Source of the DNA: Apium graveolens
Lineage: Eukaryota; Streptophyta; Magnoliopsida; Apiales; Apiaceae
Assembly (NCBI RefSeq): GCF_009905375.1
Contig: NW_027418124.1
Location: 59,963-123,962 of the forward strand
DNA length: 64,000 bases
Direction of reading: 5' to 3'
Part shown: piece by piece, positions 57,201 through 64,000 of the stretch
Layout of the letters: each line of letters opens with the position of its first letter
How positions within the stretch are numbered: the first letter of the stretch is position 1
The notes under the pieces: model-generated
Seen by the model: the letters and a program-made list of their open reading frames with translations, nothing else
What the model was told of the DNA's origin: nothing
Databases searched by the model: none
Position numbers and translations under genes: made by a program

Positions 57201-58810
57201 TTGTACCTGCAATTACAATCTCCAAGCCAACAGTTGCAGATGGTATAGATCTAATTAATGTAGCAAGCAGCAAATTTGAAAGTTGCTGAAAAAGGAAAGT
57301 TGAGTTTGATCAACTGGAATAAGATTGATGAGGAGATACAGTAAGAGTTTGAACTAGTCAAGGAGCCAGTTCAGTCAGCCATCCATCACTCTCATGTCAA
57401 GCCAATCAGTTTGAATGAGATGAGCATGAACTATCTGGAAAAAGGACAATCTTCGTGCATCAAGTCTACAAAGGCTAAAACAATTCTTAAACCAAGGGCA
57501 AATTATCCAAAGTCATCTTGGAAGAAACCCTATGGACACTGTGTATGAGACACCCAAGCCTGATGAAAGAAGCTTCTGTCAAGATCTATTGTCTTCTATA
57601 AAGATCCAGCTGATTCAGCTTCAAAAAGGAGAATTGCTAAGATATTCAGAAATAGGAAAAGGAAATTTGTGTGGTAGCTGGACATCCACAGTTTGCTCAA
57701 GCAAAGAAAGAAAAAAAGCCAGATTAAAGCAGGAAAAGAGGCAAACTGCTCTAGATGTAAAGAAGTCTAAATAAAAGAAAGAACAGATTGCTATCTTGGC
57801 CAAGCTACAGGCTGTGAATTCTTCTCAACAATTCCCTCTCAACCATCTGAAGCTGTTGAATCAAAGAAGAAGATTGAAGAACAGAAGAAATCCCCAAGGA
57901 AGAAAGAATTGGCTAGAAGAACAAAAAGGAAACTGGATGTTGTTGACAAGGAATTGGAATATATAATTTCCTAAGGAATCCACACCAGCTACAACTCAAG
58001 CATCAAAGCCCTCTATGGTATTTGAAGACATAAGGGTGGTGGATCCCTACAGGAACATATATGTGAACGTATTGTGCCAAAGGATGAGCCAATAGAGTGG
58101 GATAACATACCAATTCCTGACTTCAACTTACCAATCCTTAGCAAGCCAAAAAGGACAAAGTCAAGGGCAGTCAAGAAAGTGAAGCTGTCACCTCTCAAAT
58201 CCAAGTCAGTAGTTAAAGCTCAACCCAAGGTCAACAGGGGAGACTACTTGTACTTGTGTGACATCAAAGAATTTTCAGATCTAAACCTTTATCTGGATGA
58301 ACTGGATGAAGTAAGGGCAATTGATGCATACAGAAACCTACCAGAAAGGTTGGTGTTCAAGTACAAAGGAGGAAGGGAGATTCAGTGGCCACTTCACAGG
58401 ATTCTTCAAGAAAACCAAGCTGTGCTGATTAAATTCTATTCATCCTTCAAGAAAAACGTTGGGTTCAATGTAACTGCAAGAAGACTAGTATTGAAGAAGA
58501 TTTAAGAGCTGCAGGGAGTGTTAGAGCTAAAGATGCACTCCCAAGACTCTAATCATCCCATACACAGGAGAAGAGTGAATCTAAGGCCCGTACTGGGCTG
58601 ATGGAATTCATGGATGACAAGGGTGTGAGAAGATTCTTCAGATTAGAAGACCAACTGAGTATCTCTAGCAATGAGACTCTCCTGGAAATGCAAGAAAATC
58701 TAGATCTCTCAGAATCTGATGACTAGAATTCCACAAGCAGCTCCAGATCAAATTGAAGAAAATAACAGAAAACTTGGAGAAGATCCAGACCTTCAAGGAA
58801 CTAGAAAAAT
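54242..58810 (+). pseudogene. SIRE-2 ORF3 (so-called env-like ORF), many frameshifts
   Basis: The ATG matches the SIRE-1 start (MAPVVKIMSQ). A one-base loss near 54415 breaks the N-terminal domain, which otherwise keeps GLRKEWSF and NMLYMLV. Later pieces appear in at least five further frames: 54430-55248, 55314-55526, 55539-55721, 55727-56845, 56709-56987 and 58074-58505. The last holds the conserved C-terminal domain (CDIKEFSDLNLYLDEL and LPERLVFKYK). The end is set by comparison with SIRE-1. Conserved inner blocks include SERLGCSQAKGE and VSERSPTLVGE. A signal peptide or clear membrane segment is not seen. More decayed than pol, and function is unknown. Confidence 0.8.
55892..56006. repeat. 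Motif cluster inside SIRE-2 ORF3 (six)
   Basis: TCGATGGAT, ATCTGTCGA, CCGACGGAT, ATCCGTCGG, CCGATGGAT and ATCCGTCGA, at places matching the SIRE-1 cluster at 8615-8729; the shared core GACGGATAAGCTTAACAG makes the alignment certain. Confidence 0.88.
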
Positions 58811-58973
58811 CTGCTCAGCGAGAGGAGCATCTTGAATTGACCGTGAGCCAAACCTTGCATATTTTATTAAATTGAAGCACTTTCAGTTTTCTACTTATCT
58901 TTAAAGATATGTTCAGGATGTTTTGTTATCATCAAGTATCTCTTAATTTATGGCTACAATTCCAGTAGACATA

Positions 58974-58986
58974 AATTGGGGGAGAT
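58974..58986 (+). promoter_or_regulatory. SIRE-2 polypurine tract
   Basis: AATTGGGGGAGAT directly before the 3' LTR. Confidence 0.9.
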
Positions 58987-59066
58987 TGTTGTGCATATGT
59001 TGTGTACTTGATGATTTCATAAACAAAACATCTAAGTAGATTTTACTTAGTGAAATTATGTAGCAC

Positions 59067-59449
59067 TCGACGGATAAGAATTATAGTCCCGACGGATAAC
59101 TCATTATAGTCCCGACGGATGATTAACTTATTATCCATCGAGTGAGTAGCTTATGTAATAATAAGTTTGTAGCACAGTTATGTATGCACCTTTGTATAGA
59201 ATCTGTAGTAGCATATAAGTCATGTTGACTTTAACTAGATATGCAGAATAGGTTGATTAATTGTACATAATGATGTCTTGTAATTCTGCATAAGTGAATA
59301 GAGTCAAGTGCCAAAATAGCTACCGACGGATGATTAACAAAGCATCGACGCATCGACGGATGATCAAATGACTATCAACGGATGTTTAATATAGCAGTCG
59401 ACGGATGATCAATTAAATCATCACGGATGTTCTGAAAGTCGACGGATGA
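59067..59449. repeat. SIRE-2 3' LTR motif arrays
   Basis: A first group at 59067-59142 (TCGACGGAT, two CCGACGGAT, ATCCATCGA) lies in the part missing from the 5' LTR. A second group at 59322-59449 corresponds to 48026-48170, with a local duplication GCATCGACGCATCGACGG near 59342. Confidence 0.85.
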
Positions 59450-59617
59450 TCATATGAAGAATTCAAACAGCAGTTGAACAGTGAAAGCTGACACACAGCC
59501 GTCGAGATGTATACAAACACACTGTGGAAGCCCATTAACTGGGTAATAGAGGACGAAAAGCAGCAAAGCTTAAGACTGTTAGATTTTATATTTGTTCAGT
59601 CTTTTTGACTTTGTAAT

Positions 59618-59638
59618 CTTGGTATTATATAAACCAAG
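59618..59638 (+). promoter_or_regulatory. SIRE-2 3' LTR TATA box inside a short inverted repeat
   Basis: Same CTTGGT...ACCAAG arms around TTATATAA as in the 5' LTR. Confidence 0.6.
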
Positions 59639-61299
59639 AGAGTAGCAAATAGAAAAATAACTGAGATAGCTGAAAAACCATAAAAACAGAGAATCTTTGT
59701 AAGCAGAATCTTTAGCATTTCCTGTATTCTCAGTATTCCATTTGTAGCCAGCTTTGAGCAGTTCCTGCACACAGAGTCCCTCGTATATTATATATATCTC
59801 TGGTGAATTGTTTAAAATCCACCAGAAAGTTTTTTAAAGACTCTTGTTTTTAATTACTTATGTTTTGATTCAATTAAGTTTACATTCCGCATTGTGCTAA
59901 TCAAAACAATATATCTATAATCGAGTTGAACATTTTTATTTCAAGAAAAAGGTTCAAGAATTCCATTCAACCCCCCTTCTGTAATTCTTGCTATATTTTA
60001 AGGGACTAACACCTCCGCCGCCATCTTAATTTTTACGGCCACAACAACCAGTTACCTCCGTTCAATTCATTTATACCAATCAATAGCTGTTCAATGATTT
60101 CTAATGACATAACGAATTAACTAATAACCCTTACAGCAAAAACGCCTTATTTCTAATTAAGAACATTCAAACTTATAAAACCTTAATTTCTGAATTCAAA
60201 AATCAAACCCCCTTTTCTATAGTGTTATTGAACTCTCAAATTTAACATATGATATACCAAATGATCAGGACAAAATTATGTACAAGATACAACCATCAAA
60301 TCACACAAACAACATCAAAATAAAAAATTCATATATATATCATAATTAAATTCGAATTAAAATAATTAAATATAAAAATACCTTGAATTTTACAGTAAAA
60401 TAATTAAAATAATTCTGAAAGTACTTTCATGAGCTTCAATTCGGTCATTCACACGCTTGATTTCGATTTCGAAAATGACTTCGTTTTTAGGTTTAATTCT
60501 GAAGAACACAACGAATATTCGAGTTTTTCTTTGTATATTATATAATTTAACTGTTTGTTTATGATTATCTGTATAAAATAAAATAAGAAAAGGATATTTA
60601 TACTTACAAAATATTAGCATCCCGTTAGATCATATCAGATCCGAAAATAGATTACTTAGCAGCTAAGTTACTATAAAAATGATCTAATTTGGTACCAGTT
60701 TTGGATAATTATCAAAACCGGGCTTTTTATAAAATACCCTACGAGAAGATAATGTAATAATTTAATCAAAATATCCCGTCTCTCGAGAATGCGGGTTTTG
60801 TTGATCTATCGAAAATTTTACGTCAAGACTCGTACGGGTCAAACCGTATTCCGGATCGAAAAAGTCAAAATACGGAAAATGTTCAGAATAATCCGATTAG
60901 GTTATGAAGGAGTCTTCCGAAGACTTTCGGGTTGTAAAAATGCAAAAACGGTTGAAGTTGGATGATTCCTGGTTATATAAAATAGTTTATAATTACTTGG
61001 AAAAATAATTCATCTAATTTATAAATTCTTTATAAAATCATATAATAACCTATAAATTACCAGAAAAATACCAAAATTATCTATACTTTATTTTGGGACA
61101 TATAAAAACTAAAATACTCACATTTTATCACATATAAACATCTAAATATCAATACCAATCATCAGATAATTCACCAAAAATCACATAATAATCTCATACT
61201 AATTATTTATTGATAAAAATAATTACACCATATGTCCTGGATATTACATAGATAATGCTGAACTAGTTCTCTGAAATATTTTTCTGGTAACTAGGAATA

Positions 61300-61858
61300 T
61301 GTTAGGTCACACAACAGCATCGAAGGGGGTTGAATATAGTGTTTATACACTCAAATCGATTTTGAACACAAGTATGTAACAGTAATCAAGTATTCAATAT
61401 AATAAACTCTGTTACAATAGAACAGTTGTTCTCTCTCAGTAATGAATAATCACTAAGAGCTGCTAGGTTACAATGTATAATCTTTCTCGTGAATTATAAC
61501 ACATATAGTGTAAACCCTAAGCTGTGTTTATAGTACACAGTTACAAGATATCTTCTAATTGATATGGAATATAATTCTGTCTCCTAAAATATATCAATCA
61601 TATATTATCTTCTACAAGTCTTCTAACTGTCCAACTCTTCATGCATATCTTCTATTGTTTTAGTCATGATCCTTTCCTGTAAATCAGCTGCATTCCTTAT
61701 CTGAAGTATCTGTACTTAAGTCCTGATATAAATCCTGATGGCCTTAAGTTCTGATATAAGTTCTGACTTCAGTAAGTTCTAATTTCCAGTATGTCCTGAT
61801 ATTAAGTTCTAAAACTAAACACAACAGATTAGACATGACATCACAAATATATCTAACA
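61300..61858 (-). repeat. SIRE-3 3' LTR
   Basis: Plus-strand reading TGTTAGGTCAC to ATATCTAACA, directly beside the polypurine tract. The repeat group at 61717-61812 lies within. Confidence 0.88.
61717..61812. repeat. SIRE-3 LTR array of TAAGTTCTGA motifs (about seven)
   Basis: Units TAAGTCCTGATATA, TAAGTTCTGATA, TAAGTTCTGA, TAAGTTCTAA, TATGTCCTGATA and similar within about 95 bases. This array lies where SIRE-1 and SIRE-2 LTRs carry the ACGGAT motif. Confidence 0.8.
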
Positions 61859-61872
61859 ATCTCCCCCAACTT
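61859..61872 (-). promoter_or_regulatory. SIRE-3 polypurine tract
   Basis: Minus-strand AAGTTGGGGGAGAT next to the LTR; same GGGGGAGAT core as SIRE-1 and SIRE-2. Confidence 0.9.
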
Positions 61873-61997
61873 GTAAATTAAGAAAAATATACAAGTTAAT
61901 AGATTTGATGATGTCAAACACATTTAAGTACAAATGCAATGAGAGTTTAATTAAACAACTAACTATAACTTACAGTCCTTGTAGCTTTTTACCAATT

Positions 61998-64000
61998 TTA
62001 CTGAGTCAATCTGAATCCAAAGTGATTCTTGACAAAGTTTGGTATCAGCTTCTCTTCTTCATTCCTCAGGATTTGAGCTAATGTAGCTTTGACTTGCTTC
62101 ATTTCTTCATCTTGACTTCCAATATGGTAGATTGCAGTCCTCAGTGCTGAGATGTTATTTCTTTCTAATCCATCACCAAGTCTGATTACTCTTGAATGAG
62201 TTGAATCTTCATTATATCACAGACATTTCTCTTTTAGAATAACCTCAAGTTTAGCAGAATCCTTCTTCATTGAAATTTCACTTCCATCATCTTCAACTAT
62301 ATTTAGAATGAATTCTATAACCCTTGATCCAGAAATTCTTGCTTTATCCCTTATGGTCGTCATGATGAAATTTGACCATCTCCTAGTAATCTCAGACTTT
62401 ATCTCCAAAAGATAATGAAAGAATTGAAGTTCTTTCAGAGATTTGTTTAGCACATCTGATTCTGACATTATGTATGTTCTTCCATCTTCAAGAAACAGAA
62501 TCAGCTTTTCTTTGACATTAATTTTATCATGAGCATCCAGTACCACTTGAACAGATATAACCTTATCAAGGTGTTTCTGTGTAACCTCCTCAAGTGGTTT
62601 GTCAGTTAATAAAAATGGATCTCTAGTAAGTATTTCAACTCCTGTCTTGATCTTGGCTTCTTCAGAACCTAATCCAGCTCTGTCTCTTGCTTCTCTGGCT
62701 TTCAATCCAACAGTCATGAAATCAGATAGTAGCTGGCTTTTCTTAGGATCTGATGGATTAACATTTTTCCATAGGAGTTTTCTTTTATCAGTAATTGTCA
62801 ACTTGTTCAAATCAACTTGAGCACTGTCAGAGGTTGATGTCTTGATGACTTGATCAGAATTTGTTGTTTTCTTCTGTAGCATGCTATTCTTCACTCTAAA
62901 CAACTTGAGCTAAGTCAGAGGTTGTCTTAGATTCTTCTGTTATCTTCCTTCTTTTCAGAGTTTCAACAGTTTCATCTTCAACAGCTGTATCATCAAAAAC
63001 TTGAACCATTTTGCACACTCGTTTCATCAGGATTTGAGGAATCTTCATCTCCTATGTGTTTGTTGGTTCATCAATCTTTCCTTTCCCTTTTGCCTTGGGA
63101 TCAATTTCAACTAAAGCCTCAGAGCTTTCCTTGATCACAATGCCTTTACCTTAGGCCTTGGAGGTTTCTTTGCATTAGAAGCTTTAGACTTAAGATTTGT
63201 CTTCTCAGCTGCAAATCTAGCTTCTTTCTCCTTTAAAGTCTCTAAATCCATTTCAGGATTATGCTTGAGAAATAGTCTTTTAGCAATCTCTTCATCAAGT
63301 GTCTGAATATTGGGATCTTTATAATAGACTGTACTCTCCCTTCCCTTAAGCTTCAGAGTTTGCAAAACCTTCTGAGAGTTTTGACTATCACCTTTAATGA
63401 GAAGATCAAAAGTTGATATCAGATTTTGATTATCAAAACTTACTTTCAGAACTTGAGCATTCACAGCTTCAGAACTTGTCTTCTTCTGTGTAGAAGATTT
63501 GCTAGAATCAAATTTAGTTTCTTTGAAGAAACTTTGCTGCTTTGCCCTTGACCCTGACCCTTGTTGGGGTTTCCCTGGTCATATTTTTTATCATCCTTCT
63601 TATTCAGTACTTGACTAGTAGAGAATTTGGACTTCACTACCTTCTCCCCCTTTTTGGCATCATCTGGTAGGAGTAGAGATAGAAGAAGTTCTACTGAAGA
63701 TTGGATTTCATTCAGTTGAGCTTGTTGAGAGACTTGATTCTGCAGGACCTCAGTTCAATTGGGCCTGTTGCTTTCTTGAACCTTCTCAATAGCCTCTACT
63801 TTCTCATGAATAGGTCTGATAAACCTGTTCTTGTCTTGGTCCATCTTGATCATCAGGTCCAGCTTATTAGCATTTTCCTGTACCTATCACCTTGGCATGA
63901 GTAATGGAGTGTTTGACCTTGAAGGCTTTTAGTACAGAGAGCGTGACTTTAAGTTGAGCTTTAAAATTAGAATTTTCATCAACTATCAGCTTTAACAATA
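61998..64000 (-). pseudogene. SIRE-3 ORF3, C-terminal part, broken
   Basis: Read leftward. Upstream pieces (about 64000-63470) are shifted and lysine/glutamine-rich, including DAKKGEKVVKS, as in the DDNKKGE stretch of SIRE-1. The frame 63464-63135 reads RLFLKHNPEMDLETLKEKEA. After stops, 62903-62217 reads SDFMTVGLKAREARDRAG and VKEKLILFLEDGRT. The first methionine there is not a real start, since the codon is TTG. A TGA at 62219-62217 interrupts a frame that continues to the TAA at 61998, with DEEMKQVKATLAQILRNEEE. Weak similarity to the SIRE-1 ORF3 C-terminal domain suggests the same protein family. It is helical and charged, and no membrane segment is seen. Confidence 0.65.

Larger units (their letters stand above)
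47949..60011 (+). mobile_element. SIRE-2: Sirevirus-type Ty1/copia element, 12.1 kb, integrase core deleted
   Basis: Order: truncated 5' LTR, tRNA-Met primer-binding site, long gag, protease, GAG-pre-integrase, IN-RT linker, RT-RNase H, post-pol gap, ORF3, polypurine tract and 3' LTR. Both LTRs end GGGACTAACA. The 5' LTR lacks about its first 255 bases, so no left target duplication can be seen. The coding regions carry several stops and frameshifts, so the copy is inactive. The near-match of the two LTRs suggests fairly recent insertion into gypsy-B. Confidence 0.93.
58987..60011 (+). repeat. SIRE-2 3' LTR
   Basis: TGTTGTGCATATG to GGGACTAACA, 1,025 bp. It is complete, unlike the 5' LTR. 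Motif copies run from 59067 to 59449. The TATA box in its inverted repeat is at 59618-59638. Confidence 0.92.
33899..61248 (-). mobile_element. Gypsy-B: Tekay/Del-type chromovirus with two disrupted LTRs and decayed gag-pol
   Basis: The target duplication TAGAT (33894-33898 and 61249-61253) encloses TGTGATGCCC on the left and GGATATTACA on the right. The internal region (40205-46002) reads on the minus strand as primer-binding site, leader, gag, protease, RT, RNase H, integrase and chromodomain. The left (3') LTR holds LTR-X and the right (5') LTR holds SIRE-2. Once inserts are removed each LTR is about 3.2 kb. Only one frameshift is clear between protease and RT, and pol is otherwise broken mainly by point stops, so it is far less decayed than gypsy-A. 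Confidence 0.93.
46003..61248 (-). repeat. Gypsy-B 5' LTR (right), containing SIRE-2
   Basis: Two pieces, 46003 to about 47948 and 60012-61248, match the left LTR (37325-38870 and 38943-40204 plus the outer end). The break falls at CCGCCGCC. About 70 bases of LTR and the start of the SIRE-2 5' LTR are missing at the left junction. Frames such as 47154-47378 match 38094-38336 only because both are LTR copies. Confidence 0.9.
61300..64000 (-). mobile_element. SIRE-3: third Sirevirus-type element, 3' end only
   Basis: Minus-strand 3' LTR, then polypurine tract, then ORF3 running to the window end. The LTR end TGTTAGGTCACAC / GACCTAACA with ATTCAACCCCCTTCGATGC follows the SIRE plan. Only 46 bases (61254-61299) separate it from the gypsy-B target duplication. 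pol and the other LTR are outside. It is a different subfamily from SIRE-1 and SIRE-2: the LTR is only 559 bp and ORF3 is diverged. Confidence 0.85.

Noticed and set aside
62599..62820. Plus-strand frame of 73 codons opposite SIRE-3 ORF3
   Set aside because: Shadow of the minus-strand ORF3, which has the homologous peptide blocks.

Overview
This window is plant nuclear DNA, and I found no host gene in it. Nearly all of it is nested LTR retrotransposons. The diagnostic families are Ty1/copia elements of the Sirevirus (SIRE) type, with a long third ORF after pol, and Ty3/gypsy chromoviruses of the Tekay/Del type, with very long LTRs and a chromodomain after integrase. Primer-binding sites match plant initiator tRNA-Met (TGGTATCAGAGC). 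Together with the AT-rich, heavily mutated state, this points to a large-genome eudicot; I cannot fix the family from sequence alone. Names such as SIRE-1 or gypsy-A are local labels.

Layout, left half. SIRE-1 (plus strand, 1258-27056; its left end lies outside the window) is the host layer. It carries three younger insertions. The first is a Tat/Athila-like LTR at 1-1257. The second is a gypsy-A solo LTR at 2179-6346 with target duplication AGATT. The third is a full-length gypsy-A element at 10251-24552 with duplication ATTTT and two 4.26-kb LTRs. What remains of SIRE-1 is RT-RNase H, a very long ORF3 split by gypsy-A, a polypurine tract and the 3' LTR. SIRE-1 itself sits in an older gypsy LTR (LTR-D, 27057-29075).

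Middle. At about 29076 LTR-D meets an LTR fragment in the opposite orientation. Next come the 5' leader of a minus-strand gypsy (gypsy-C) and its LTR from 31383. Gypsy-C is interrupted at 33898 by gypsy-B.

Right half. Gypsy-B (minus strand, 33899-61248, duplication TAGAT) has a decayed but nearly complete gag-pol between two LTRs. Its left LTR holds a solo Tat/Athila-like LTR (34277-37319, duplication CTAGC), which holds a solo copia LTR (35113-36767, duplication TAGGG). Its right LTR holds SIRE-2 (47949-60011), which has gag, protease, RT-RNase H, ORF3 and a 3' LTR but no integrase core. The window ends inside SIRE-3 (minus strand, from 61300).

Most interesting signals: (1) a 9-bp motif, TCRACGGAT, and its reverse complement recur dozens of times in SIRE-1 and SIRE-2, in LTRs, gag, the IN-RT linker, the post-pol gap and ORF3, often as short hairpin pairs, and nearly all sites have switched from CAACGGAT to CGACGGAT between the two elements; (2) both elements have a conserved TATA box and CT-rich leader just before ORF3, which looks like an internal promoter; (3) ORF3 totals about 1,500 codons and shows no envelope hallmarks; (4) gypsy-A combines near-identical LTRs with an almost wholly decayed interior, as expected of a trans-mobilised element. 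Identities between LTRs are judged by eye, not computed.
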